Assembly (NCBI GenBank): GCA_021810605.1
Contig: JAJZIL010000008.1
Coordinates: 1-42,674, forward strand
DNA: 42,674 nt
Origin: a bacterium
GTDB taxonomy: Bacteria; Patescibacteriota; Dojkabacteria; JAKAPS01; JAJZLI01
Direction: 5' to 3'
In this document: positions 24,310 to 32,963 of the stretch, piece by piece
Numbering within the stretch: the first letter of the stretch is position 1
How the letters are laid out: each line of letters opens with the position of its first letter
Program-made: the position numbers and the translations under genes
Notes under the pieces: generated by a model
Databases searched by the model: none
Seen by the model: only the letters and a program-made list of their open reading frames with translations
What the model was told of the DNA's origin: nothing

Positions 24310-24899
24310 TTGTAGTTGATGTAGAAACAAGTGGACTCGATCCTAAAGAGAATTCAATAATAAGCATAGGTGCTATAAATTTTATAAATACTAACCAAAG
24401 ATTCTATGCAGAATGTAATATTTTTAATGGAGCTATTATAAATATTGATTCATTAAAAATAAATGGATTTGAGAAAAACCAAATTGTTGATAATAAAGAT
24501 AAAAAGAGTTTAAGAGAGATAATTATAGAATTTTCATCTTGGGTAAAGAACCAAAATACAGAAAAAATTATAGCAGGACAGAATCCTGCATTTGATAGGG
24601 ACTTTCTAATACATTCTTTTGAAATGAATCAATTAAATTTTCCTTTTACATTTAGAACATTTGATTTAAATACTCTTTGTATTAATTATGTGATACAGAA
24701 AAAAATTGATATAAAAATATCTACACTTAATACAAATAGAATATATAATATACTTGGTATGCCTCCTGAACCTAATCCTCATAATGCTCTTACAGGGGCT
24801 ATAATGGAAACAGAAGCTTTTAATAGACTACTATATGGGAAAAATATTATAGAAGACTTTAAAAACTACCCTATTCCTGACAATTTACTCATATCTTAA
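24306..24899 (+). CDS. DnaQ-like 3'-5' exonuclease (DEDDh superfamily)
   Basis: 197 aa. Exo I motif VVDVETSGLD (Asp5, Glu7), Exo II AGQNPAFDRDFL (Asp97) and Exo III with PHNALTGA (His159). The final Asp of the DEDDh set, expected five residues after the His, is Gly164. Such enzymes remove nucleotides from DNA or RNA ends; a stand-alone protein of this size may be a proofreading or RNA-trimming nuclease. Loss of one metal ligand could reduce activity, or a nearby Glu (ME at 167-168 or Glu170) may substitute. The start overlaps ybjQ; the last 15 bp overlap the convergent ABC gene. Confidence 0.82.
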   Translation: MIVVDVETSGLDPKENSIISIGAINFINTNQRFYAECNIFNGAIINIDSLKINGFEKNQIVDNKDKKSLREIIIEFSSWVKNQNTEKIIAGQNPAFDRDFLIHSFEMNQLNFPFTFRTFDLNTLCINYVIQKKIDIKISTLNTNRIYNILGMPPEPNPHNALTGAIMETEAFNRLLYGKNIIEDFKNYPIPDNLLIS

Positions 24900-26882
24900 A
24901 GCATCTATTGGGTTCATCTTAGATGCCTTAGAAGATGGATATAAACCTGCAAGAACAGATATCACTATCCCAAATAAAAATACTGCAAAATAGAAATACA
25001 AAGGTGATGAGAATAAGGTAATTGATGATCCTCCTGATGCTTTTATAAAGATGTCTATAACATAATTAAGGATACTTATTACTATAATTCCTATAACTAA
25101 TCCGAAAATTCCACCAATTGCACCAATAACAACAGTCTCAAAAACAAAGAGATTTCTTACATCTGATCTTTTTGCTCCAATAGCTTTTAGAATTCCTATT
25201 TCTCTTGTCCTCTCTAAAATTTCCATCAACATTATTACAAGAATCATTATTGCAGATACAACAAGAGAAATTCCACCTATAATACCAAGAATACTATCAA
25301 CTATTAAGAATGGTGTATTTAGCTCAGAAATAACACTTTCAAGAGTTTGAGTACCATACCCTTTATTAGAGATACTGTTTGCTATAGAAGATACATTATT
25401 AGTATTATTTGAAAGTACAGTAATATAACTAAATTTAGGATTTTTAACATTCTCTAGAAGTTTACTCCAAACTATTGACTGATTATATGAGATATATGAT
25501 AAATCTCCACTAGTAATACCCACAATCTTAATTTTAAATGTTTCTGGATTTGTATATAGACTAGTAGGAGTTGCACTAGTACTTCTGGATTTTAAACTTC
25601 CACCAGTAGGACCAACGGCAAGATTAACATAACTTCCAATTAATGTTTTTATATTTTTAACCCCTAAATTTTGAGCTACAGCTTTCTGAATTAATAATCC
25701 TCCATTGCTACCTTGAGGAATTTTTCCTGTAGTAACAGAATTTACTATATTACTATCTATGTATTTATTCGGAGATAGTGATTCTATAAATATCTCACTT
25801 TTATTATTTTTATATACCAGATTTCCTAAAAAAGTACTTTCACCCCAATCAGCCTTTACATTTTTAATTTTTGAAAAAGATGATACTGTTGATAAATCTA
25901 GTGTTTTCTGATTTGAGGATGATGTAGTGCTAGGTGAGAATGAAAAATTAGAATTTTTACTTGGTGTTACTGTAATAGTATTAGTAGAGATTATAGAAGA
26001 TAACCCTTGTTCAAGATTAGCTTTAAGCCCAAATCCAAAAGAGAGTAATATTATAAGCATAGCAACCCCAATTCCTATACCAAATGCTGTAAGAAGATTT
26101 CTCAATTTATTTTGAAAAATATTATCTTTAGCTCTTCTTATTAATTCCGAAAATTTAATATTTTTATTTTTAAACTTACTATCTTTAATTTCTTTTTCTT
26201 TAAAATTTTTCTTATCTACTTTTACAATTGAACCATCTACAAAAGATATTACAAAAGGAGAATCTTCAACAAGATCTTTATTATGAGTAACCATTATTAC
26301 AGTCTTTCCCTCTTTTACTAAATCTTTTAGTATACTCATTACTTCATCACCATTTTTAGAATCTAGATTTCCAGTTGGCTCATCTGCAAGAATAATATCA
26401 GGATTATTCATTAGGGCCCTGGCTATTGCAACTCTTTGTTTTTGTCCTCCTGAAAGATTTGATACTTTAAGATCAAATTTATCTATAATATTAACTTTTT
26501 CTAATAGTTCTTTTGCTTTTTTTCTAGAGACAGATGCACTTAATCCAGAAAATATTGCAGGTGTCATAACATTCTCTATAACTGTTAGAGATTCAATAAG
26601 ATAAAATGATTGAAATACAAAACCTATTTTATTTCTTCTGAAATAAGAGAGTTCATTGGTAGAAAGAGTTGAAATATCTATATTATCTATAGTTATATTA
26701 CCTTTAGTAGGTCTATCCATACCACCTACGATATGCATAAATGTACTTTTTCCTGAACCAGATGGACCTAAAACACCTACAAAAATACCTTGTGGAATCT
26801 CTATATTTACATCTTTAAGTGCAAAAAAATCAGTACCATCACCTAACTTATAATCCTTAGACAGATTCTCTACTTTAATCAT
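24885..26882 (-). CDS. MacB-like ABC exporter (ATPase fused to FtsX-type permease)
   Basis: 665 aa. The ATPase domain (1-225) has Walker A GPSGSGKST, signature LSGGQKQRVAIARAL, Walker B IILADEPTGNLD and the His switch VTHN. The permease (about 250-665) has one membrane helix at about 263-288, a large extracytoplasmic domain (about 290-535, Ser/Asn-rich), then three helices near 545-570, 595-620 and 635-655. This is the MacB/LolCD type that moves lipoproteins, peptides or macrolides by mechanotransmission. No membrane-fusion partner is adjacent. An AAAGGAG ribosome-binding site, rare in this window, precedes the start. Confidence 0.92.
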   Translation of the reverse strand: MIKVENLSKDYKLGDGTDFFALKDVNIEIPQGIFVGVLGPSGSGKSTFMHIVGGMDRPTKGNITIDNIDISTLSTNELSYFRRNKIGFVFQSFYLIESLTVIENVMTPAIFSGLSASVSRKKAKELLEKVNIIDKFDLKVSNLSGGQKQRVAIARALMNNPDIILADEPTGNLDSKNGDEVMSILKDLVKEGKTVIMVTHNKDLVEDSPFVISFVDGSIVKVDKKNFKEKEIKDSKFKNKNIKFSELIRRAKDNIFQNKLRNLLTAFGIGIGVAMLIILLSFGFGLKANLEQGLSSIISTNTITVTPSKNSNFSFSPSTTSSSNQKTLDLSTVSSFSKIKNVKADWGESTFLGNLVYKNNKSEIFIESLSPNKYIDSNIVNSVTTGKIPQGSNGGLLIQKAVAQNLGVKNIKTLIGSYVNLAVGPTGGSLKSRSTSATPTSLYTNPETFKIKIVGITSGDLSYISYNQSIVWSKLLENVKNPKFSYITVLSNNTNNVSSIANSISNKGYGTQTLESVISELNTPFLIVDSILGIIGGISLVVSAIMILVIMLMEILERTREIGILKAIGAKRSDVRNLFVFETVVIGAIGGIFGLVIGIIVISILNYVIDIFIKASGGSSITLFSSPLYFYFAVFLFGIVISVLAGLYPSSKASKMNPIDALRYE

Positions 26883-26891
26883 ATATTATTT

Positions 26892-26898
26892 CTCCTTT
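26892..26898 (-). promoter_or_regulatory. Strong Shine-Dalgarno site of the MacB-like gene
   Basis: AAAGGAG on the minus strand, 9 bp before the ATG at 26882. Most other genes here have no such site, so this fixes the start and shows that the organism can use the signal. Confidence 0.75.
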
Positions 26899-26947
26899 AC
26901 TCCAATATAGTGTACTAAATTAAAGTGAAGTTTATATTAAAAATTTA

Positions 26948-27397
26948 TTAAATATCTGTTTTATTAAGATTATCTTTATACAATTTTAAACCTATATATG
27001 AGAATAGAATTGATACAAGAATATCAAATATAATAGCAATTACTAATGATACTATAACTATTATCATATAGGTAGTATATGGAAGTTTATAAGATGCACC
27101 TTTAATAGTTTTCTCTATATATGGTTTTGAAACTATAAAATTTATAACCTCAATTACAAAAGCAGTAAAACCAGAAGTTAAAGATGAAAAAGAAAAAATC
27201 TTTTTAAGGCTTTCTCCATTCTCTTTCATTTTCAAACCAGAAAATATAAAGAATCCTATAAAAAAGATAAGCTCTATAAATACTAATATTCCAGAATCTA
27301 GGGTCCTATTTCCTAATATAAATAATAAAACAGATAGTATAATGGAAACCACAAAGAAAATAAGAAAAAAATTTATCTTAGAAAACTTTACATTCAT
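26948..27397 (-). CDS. Small membrane protein, unknown
   Basis: 149 aa, about four membrane helices (about 8-26, 34-53, 72-90 and 106-140) with basic loops. The pattern resembles small DUF4199-like membrane proteins but no motif supports a name. It is followed 65 bp later by the MacB-like gene on the same strand. Could be an accessory membrane protein; function unknown. Confidence 0.6.
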   Translation of the reverse strand: MNVKFSKINFFLIFFVVSIILSVLLFILGNRTLDSGILVFIELIFFIGFFIFSGLKMKENGESLKKIFSFSSLTSGFTAFVIEVINFIVSKPYIEKTIKGASYKLPYTTYMIIVIVSLVIAIIFDILVSILFSYIGLKLYKDNLNKTDI

Positions 27398-27463
27398 CTG
27401 AAATTATTTTACACTCAATTTCAAAAAGAATCAACTATACCTACCACAACAGGAAGAAATAAT

Positions 27464-28033
27464 TTAATTAGTTCTATTATATAGATAGATACCTACTCTT
27501 TTAGAAATCCTTTCTTTTAATGTCTTCTTTCTAGACAATTTCTCTGATGCTTTTTTCATTTCTTCCAACATTAATATAGAGCTTTCTTGATTTAACTCCT
27601 CCATTTCTAATCTATTCATTATATAATTAATTTTGAATATTGAATCTTTTTGATCTTCTTTCTTTTTTCCAGAAAATAAAACTATTTTAAAATTACGATG
27701 ATGTAGATTAATATTATTATCTGAGAACAAACCCAATAAAATAATATTAAAATCAGGATGTTCAATAATAATTAAGCGCTTTGAAAAAATAATATCTCTT
27801 CTTATATTTTTATAATAAACATCTGTTATATGTGAATAGTAATTTGTAGGTAAAGGTCTAGATACATCTATTTCTCTAGAAACACTATTTACAACTGTTT
27901 GTAAAAATGGATTAATATTAGAATCTTCAGGAATCAAAACCTCTCTTTCAGAACTAATATTATTAACTAAACTATTTATAATATCAGTATTATCAAAGCT
28001 TCTTTCTTTATTTCCAAAATCTTTTTCTACCAT
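27464..28033 (-). CDS. Hypothetical cytoplasmic protein, unknown
   Basis: 189 aa, soluble, not recognised. The N-terminal 70 residues are acidic and polar. The middle has two hydrophobic beta-like stretches (SKRLIIIEHPDFNIILLGLF and HRNFKIVLFSGKKK), and the C-terminal third is a charged helix (EELNQESS to LKERISKR) that may form a coiled coil. The pattern of a strand, a loop with His, and a long helix weakly recalls PTS EIIA-like folds, but without a clear motif. It stands 67 bp upstream of the small membrane protein. Confidence 0.6.
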   Translation of the reverse strand: MVEKDFGNKERSFDNTDIINSLVNNISSEREVLIPEDSNINPFLQTVVNSVSREIDVSRPLPTNYYSHITDVYYKNIRRDIIFSKRLIIIEHPDFNIILLGLFSDNNINLHHRNFKIVLFSGKKKEDQKDSIFKINYIMNRLEMEELNQESSILMLEEMKKASEKLSRKKTLKERISKRVGIYLYNRTN

Positions 28034-28136
28034 TATATTTTAAATAATTCTACTTTTTCAAATTTTAACATATCTAGAGATATATACAATATATATAGAT
28101 TTTTGCTTATTATTTTAATCCCTTTAATATACATAA

Positions 28137-28161
28137 TAATAAGTGATATAATAACTTATTA
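28137..28161. promoter_or_regulatory. Inverted repeat around a TATAAT box
   Basis: TAATAAGT and ACTTATTA (8-bp perfect arms) flank a 9-bp centre that holds most of TATAAT (28147-28152), ending 5 bp before the ATG at 28166. It could be an operator over a -10 box with a very short leader. AT-rich arms make chance likely. Confidence 0.3.
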
Positions 28162-28165
28162 AAAT

Positions 28166-28888
28166 ATGTTTGTAAAAAATATAGACTATATAATACTACT
28201 TAATCTACTATTCATAGTAGTATTAATTACTTCTGAATATATTTTCCCTAAAATAGAAAATGAAAAAAATAAAGAATATTTAAGAAAATTAGTACATTTT
28301 GAAACTGCAATACTTTTTATAGTAGCTACTTTTTTACTTAATCAAGAATTTTTTATTATTTTAGTTACAGAATCTTTAATCTCAGTTATTGCATCAAAAT
28401 ATTTACATATATTTCATGCTCTAAATGATAGTAGAAGGAAGAAAGCTAATTGGGGAGGTATATTTTTTTCAATTGCTCTTATTATAATATCACTTCTATT
28501 TTATAATAATACATTTTTAATAAGAGAGGCTTTATTTATAACTGGTATATCTGATTCCCTTGCAGCTTTTGCAGGAATGAACATTCCTGTAAAGGAGTAT
28601 AATATACTTAATGATAATAAATCTTATATGGGAAGTTTTATATTTTTAGTAACATCTAGTTTTATATTTCTAGGATCAAATATAGGATTATTAGTCTCAA
28701 TTATTCTCTCATTAATACTTACTATAACAGAAGCCATATCATATAATGGATCTGATAATTTCACACTTCTTTTGATTACACCATTTATACTTATTGCAGG
28801 AGAATTAAATGATTTAATTATACTTGTAGCTTTTGTAGTAATATTTATTCTTTTATATTTATTCCCACTTAAAAAATATAACATTTAG
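28166..28888 (+). CDS. Dolichol/phytol-kinase-like (CTP-dependent) membrane protein
   Basis: 240 aa, seven or so membrane helices. Motifs of the SEC59/DGK1/VTE5 and cytidylyltransferase-like group: YLRKLVHFETAI near residue 39, ISDSLAAFAGMNI (usual GDxxA), DNKSYMGSFIFL (usual KSxxGS), and EAISYNGSDNFTL (usual EaxSxxGxDNxxxP). Such enzymes phosphorylate polyprenols or lipid alcohols; here a role in lipid carrier recycling for glycans is a reasonable guess. Gly of the GD motif is replaced by Ile-Ser. The last 30 bp overlap the convergent ABC permease gene. Confidence 0.75.
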   Translation: MFVKNIDYIILLNLLFIVVLITSEYIFPKIENEKNKEYLRKLVHFETAILFIVATFLLNQEFFIILVTESLISVIASKYLHIFHALNDSRRKKANWGGIFFSIALIIISLLFYNNTFLIREALFITGISDSLAAFAGMNIPVKEYNILNDNKSYMGSFIFLVTSSFIFLGSNIGLLVSIILSLILTITEAISYNGSDNFTLLLITPFILIAGELNDLIILVAFVVIFILLYLFPLKKYNI

Positions 28889-30052
28889 AATAAAGAATAT
28901 AACAACCCATACAGCCATACCAATAATATCATTATGGATTGTTAAAAGAGAATACCCATGATCATAAATACCTCTAAGTGCATTAGCAAGAAAAGTTAGT
29001 GGAAATAGATTAACTATATTCTGAAGCCAAGAAGGTAGATCACTTACTGAAAAAAATACTCCTGATAAGAATAACATTGGAAGTGTTATCAGGTTAGCAA
29101 TTGGAAATACTGTTGCAGTTTTATTAGAAATTGTTGATATAATAAGACCTAATGTTACAAACATTAATGAACCTAGAATTATTACTACACTTAAATTCAC
29201 AAATCCAATAGTACCACCCACTGGTAGTACATTAAGAAAGACTGCTGCTATAACTATTAAAATTGCTATTTGAATAAGTCCAAATATTAATCTTGTTAAA
29301 GTTAAAGATGCAATAAAATCTGATTTTGTAAGAGGTGTTACAGATAACCTTCTTAATACTCCTAGCTCTTTATAGTTAACAATAATATTTATAACAGCAA
29401 ATATAATCCCCTGCATTAATGATAGAGCAAGAACTCCTGGGATAAGGAAATCTATATAACTATTTTCTTCTTTTCCACTTGTAAGAAGTGTTTGAGAATA
29501 AGAAAATGGAATAGAAACATTTGTACTAGTTAGTGTGCTTTTTAGTACATTATACTTAAAGCTAGATATAAATAATTCTGCATAAGCTATATTAGAAGAG
29601 AACTTATTAGCATAAAAAGATATTTTATAATGAGGAATCTTACTTACACCAATAAATTGAGGACATGCATATCCTACACGACATTTAGGTAATATTGGTT
29701 GGATACTTGATACTTGTGTTACATACATTAAAAGATCTATGTTGTTATTCTTTATTTGGCTTTCACCATCAGATAAACTAGATACTTTTGATACTTTAAC
29801 ATTTCCAGATTTTTTTAGCTCCTTTATAATATTATTCTCAACAACTGATACCGAAGTATTTTTTACATTAGAGATAGATTTACTATTTCCTGTAATAACA
29901 GCTATATTAAGTTTTGGTGCATTAGAATTATTAAAAAATCCAAAAGCAAGAATAATTGCAACTGGAAACATAAATGACATAAATAAAGCAAATCTATTTC
30001 TAAATGTCATTTTTAAACTTGCGATTGTAAAATTGTATACTCTTTTTATCAT
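28859..30052 (-). CDS. ABC-2 type transporter permease
   Basis: 397 aa. One N-terminal membrane helix (about 23-42), a large extracytoplasmic domain with two Cys (CRVGYACPQ), then five membrane helices from about 205 to the end, with a conserved amphipathic segment YKELGVLRRLSVTPL, typical of ABC-2 exporters of the DrrB/YhgE type. Paired with the ATPase gene 5 bp upstream. Substrate unknown (drug, lipid or polysaccharide). The C-terminus overlaps the convergent kinase-like gene. Confidence 0.9.
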   Translation of the reverse strand: MIKRVYNFTIASLKMTFRNRFALFMSFMFPVAIILAFGFFNNSNAPKLNIAVITGNSKSISNVKNTSVSVVENNIIKELKKSGNVKVSKVSSLSDGESQIKNNNIDLLMYVTQVSSIQPILPKCRVGYACPQFIGVSKIPHYKISFYANKFSSNIAYAELFISSFKYNVLKSTLTSTNVSIPFSYSQTLLTSGKEENSYIDFLIPGVLALSLMQGIIFAVINIIVNYKELGVLRRLSVTPLTKSDFIASLTLTRLIFGLIQIAILIVIAAVFLNVLPVGGTIGFVNLSVVIILGSLMFVTLGLIISTISNKTATVFPIANLITLPMLFLSGVFFSVSDLPSWLQNIVNLFPLTFLANALRGIYDHGYSLLTIHNDIIGMAVWVVIFFILNVIFFKWE

Positions 30053-30057
30053 AATAT

Positions 30058-30813
30058 TTAATCTCTTAAATTTTTACCAGTTAAATCAATAAATACATCT
30101 TCTAAATTTGCTCTTTCATCTGCAACAACCTTTTTAACAAAACCTTTTGAAATAAGCTCTTGAATAAGTTCCTTAGGTGTACCCATTTTCAATATTTTAC
30201 CGGAATCCATAACAGCTACTCTATCAGCCAAATATTCAGCTTCATCCATGAAATGTGTTGTAAGAATTATAGTTTTACCTTTTTTCTTTAGCCCAGATAC
30301 AATATCCCAAAGATGTCTCCTAGATTGAGGATCTAATCCAGTAGTTGGTTCATCTAAAAATAATACTTTTGGATCATTAATTAAAGCTAGAGCAATAGTG
30401 AATCTCTGTTTTTGTCCCCCTGACATATCTTTAAATTTTGTTTTTGATTTCTCTGTCAATGTTACCTCTGCTAGAAAATCTAGAGGATTAATTTTAATAT
30501 TAAAAAAACTTGCAAACAGATTAAGTATTTCTGATAAACTTAGATCATCAAAAAAATTATTACTCTGAAGTGATACTCCTATTATATTTTGAAGTTCATG
30601 ATTATTTTGACTAACTTTAATACCTTCAATAAAAGCTTCTCCTTCATCAATTTTTGTAATACCTTCAAGCATTTCAACTGTTGTAGTTTTACCAGCACCA
30701 TTAGGACCAAGAAGACCAAAAACTTCTCCTTTCTCTACAGAAAAACTAACACCCGCAACAGCAACTAGATCTTTATAATTCTTTTTTATATCTTTAACTT
30801 CTATAACAGACAT
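30058..30813 (-). CDS. ABC transporter ATP-binding protein (DrrA/CcmA type)
   Basis: 251 aa. Walker A GPNGAGKTT, a Q-loop near SLQSNNF, signature MSGGQKQRFTIALALI, Walker B VLFLDEPTTGLD, switch TTHFMDEAEYLADR, and a short C-terminal extension. Drives the ABC-2 permease encoded next. A short AAGGAT lies too close to the start to serve as a ribosome-binding site. Likely transcribed from glyS. Confidence 0.93.
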   Translation of the reverse strand: MSVIEVKDIKKNYKDLVAVAGVSFSVEKGEVFGLLGPNGAGKTTTVEMLEGITKIDEGEAFIEGIKVSQNNHELQNIIGVSLQSNNFFDDLSLSEILNLFASFFNIKINPLDFLAEVTLTEKSKTKFKDMSGGQKQRFTIALALINDPKVLFLDEPTTGLDPQSRRHLWDIVSGLKKKGKTIILTTHFMDEAEYLADRVAVMDSGKILKMGTPKELIQELISKGFVKKVVADERANLEDVFIDLTGKNLRD

Positions 30814-30828
30814 ATCCTTGTCATGCTA

Positions 30829-31494
30829 TCAATTATCAATTAAAATTGCAATAGAGATTTCTCCTTTTATAGTTACCCTACTTACAAATTTTTCATATAC
30901 TGAAAGTATATCTCCAGATATAATTTCTTCATGTAATTTTGAGATTTCTCTACATACAGTTATTTGGGATTGAGGGAAATTATCCAATATAAATTTTAGT
31001 GTTTTTATTATCCTATGAGGAGATTCAAAAAATATTGTTGTAGTACCAGAGTATTTTAATAATTCCTCTTTTAGTTTCCCTTGTTTTTTAGATAAAAAAC
31101 CTATAAATACAAAGTTATTTGATGGAAGTGCTGAGTATATTAGTGTAGGAAGAATACTTGATGCACCAAGAAGTACAGTATACTTTAACCCTTCATTTTT
31201 AATAGCCCTTATAAGTTTATATCCAGGATCTGAAATTGTTGGATATCCAGCATCAGAAACTATACCTATTCTTTGTCCAATTTTAAGAAGAGATATCACT
31301 TCAGGAATAATTCTAGATTCATTATAATCTACATATTTTTTTAATTTTATCCCAGTTATATTAAACTTTAAGAGAAGATTATTTGTATTTTGAGTATTTT
31401 CACAATAGAGTAAATCTAGAGAATTTATGGTATCTATTGCTCTTTTAGTTATATCATCTAGATTTCCAATTGGTGTAGGAATTACAAAAAACAT
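30829..31494 (-). CDS. rsmI: 16S rRNA (cytidine1402-2'-O)-methyltransferase RsmI
   Basis: 221 aa, tetrapyrrole-methylase fold. FVIPTPIGNLDDITKRA, YCENTQNTNNLL (usual EDTRxT altered), VSDAGYPTISDPG and FIGFLSKKQGK are family marks. Shorter than many RsmI (about 280), lacking the C-terminal extension. Works on the same nucleotide as RsmH. Its start overlaps glyS by 13 bp. Confidence 0.9.
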   Translation of the reverse strand: MFFVIPTPIGNLDDITKRAIDTINSLDLLYCENTQNTNNLLLKFNITGIKLKKYVDYNESRIIPEVISLLKIGQRIGIVSDAGYPTISDPGYKLIRAIKNEGLKYTVLLGASSILPTLIYSALPSNNFVFIGFLSKKQGKLKEELLKYSGTTTIFFESPHRIIKTLKFILDNFPQSQITVCREISKLHEEIISGDILSVYEKFVSRVTIKGEISIAILIDN

Positions 31495-32837
31495 TTATCT
31501 ATATATTCATTTATATTATCTATATTAACTCTAACCTGTTCCATACTATCTCTATCCCTTATTGTAACAGTGTTATCTATGGAAGAATCATTATCAATTG
31601 TTATACACAGAGGTGTTCCTATTTCATCTTGTCTTCTATATCTTTTCCCTATTGACCCAGTAGAATCATATGTACATCTATATTTCCACCTAAGATTAGA
31701 ATACAGATTTTGAGAAATATTATTTATTTTCTCATCTTTCCCAATTAAAGGAAATATTGCTAATTGGTAGGGTGCTATTCTGTGAGATAAAGATAGTACA
31801 ATTCTTTTATCATTTCCTATAATCTCTTCTTTATATCCGTTTGAGAGAATAGCTAGAAATAATCGACCTAAACCTACTGATGGTTCAATAACAAATGGGA
31901 CTATATTAGTTTTACTTTCTTCATCAAAATAATGAAGTTTTTTCCCAGATAGATTGGAATGTGAAGTAAGATCATAATCTGATCTATTAGCAAAAGATTG
32001 TAATTCTTTAAATCCAAAAGGATAATTAAAATATATATCTACTGTTCTTTTAGAGTAATGAGCTCTTTGAGTCTCATTAAGTTCTACTTTCTTTAAATTC
32101 TCTTTTTTTATACCTATTTTTTTATACCATTCTTCAAAAAGATTTAACCAATATTCAAAATCTTTATCTGCATTATCTTCTTTAGTAAAGTACTCTATCT
32201 CCATTTGTTCAAACTCTAGAGTTCTAAAAATAAAATTTCCAGGAGTTATTTCATTTCTAAATGATTTTCCTATCTGAGCAACACCAAAAGGAAGTTTTAA
32301 TCTAGTACTTTTAATAATATTATCAAAATTAGTAAAAATACCTTGGCAAGTTTCAGGTCTTAAGTAAACAGTATCAGATGATACATCAACAGGACCAAGT
32401 TTAGTATTAAACATTAGGTTAAAATTTTTAACTTGGCTAAGCACACCCGCAGTAATAGGACATTTAATATTATTCTCATTTATAATTTTATCAATCTCTT
32501 CAGCACTTCTACCATCAACATCAATTCCTAATTTATCTTCTATAAGATTATCTGCTCTAAACCTTTTATGACAATCTAGACATTCCACCATTGGATCAGA
32601 AAATTTTGTCAGATGTCCAGATGCATCCCAAACACTAGAATTTTGAATAATAGCACTATCAATAAGAATCATATCATCTCTAGAAAAGACAAATTCTTTT
32701 AACCATTCATTCTTTATATTCTCTTTCATAATTGAACCTAGAGGACCATAATCCCAAGAATTTGCTAAACCTCCATATATATCAGATGCAGGATATACAA
32801 AACCACGTCTTTTTGATAATGAAACTAAACTATCCAT
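31482..32837 (-). CDS. glyS: Glycyl-tRNA synthetase (alpha2 type)
   Basis: 451 aa, the single-chain class II enzyme (archaeal, eukaryotic and Gram-positive type), not the alpha/beta form. Motifs: RRGFVYPASDIYGGLANSWD, VWDASGHLTKFSDPMVECLD, then CHKRFRADN; motif 2 FRNEITPGNFIFRTLEFEQM; motif 3 EPSVGLGRLFLAIL; C-terminal anticodon-binding domain. Charges tRNA-Gly such as the UCC tRNA at 7233. Heads the glyS-rsmI-ABC operon. No Shine-Dalgarno sequence. Confidence 0.95.
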   Translation of the reverse strand: MDSLVSLSKRRGFVYPASDIYGGLANSWDYGPLGSIMKENIKNEWLKEFVFSRDDMILIDSAIIQNSSVWDASGHLTKFSDPMVECLDCHKRFRADNLIEDKLGIDVDGRSAEEIDKIINENNIKCPITAGVLSQVKNFNLMFNTKLGPVDVSSDTVYLRPETCQGIFTNFDNIIKSTRLKLPFGVAQIGKSFRNEITPGNFIFRTLEFEQMEIEYFTKEDNADKDFEYWLNLFEEWYKKIGIKKENLKKVELNETQRAHYSKRTVDIYFNYPFGFKELQSFANRSDYDLTSHSNLSGKKLHYFDEESKTNIVPFVIEPSVGLGRLFLAILSNGYKEEIIGNDKRIVLSLSHRIAPYQLAIFPLIGKDEKINNISQNLYSNLRWKYRCTYDSTGSIGKRYRRQDEIGTPLCITIDNDSSIDNTVTIRDRDSMEQVRVNIDNINEYIDKCFL

Positions 32838-32925
32838 AGGTCTTTATTCTATCTAAAAACTTTATTAAAAACAAATTTTTAATACTACTTGCAAAAAAAT
32901 ATATATTTATGATAACATTCAAACA

Positions 32926-32957
32926 GTTAGATATCCTAATTGTTAGATAACCTAATT
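32926..32957. promoter_or_regulatory. Two tandem 16-bp dyads upstream of the RND exporter
   Basis: GTTAGATATCCTAATT (32926-32941) is followed directly by GTTAGATAACCTAATT (32942-32957), one mismatch apart. Each unit carries TTAG-N5-CTAA, a short inverted repeat. The pair ends 6 bp before the ATG. This looks like a double operator for a dimeric repressor, as expected for an efflux gene, but no regulator gene is next to it. Confidence 0.5.
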
Positions 32958-32963
32958 TAAACT

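Noticed and set aside
32889-32913. Promoter TTGCAA plus TATGAT before the RND gene
   Set aside because: The spacer is only 13 bp, too short for a sigma-70 promoter.
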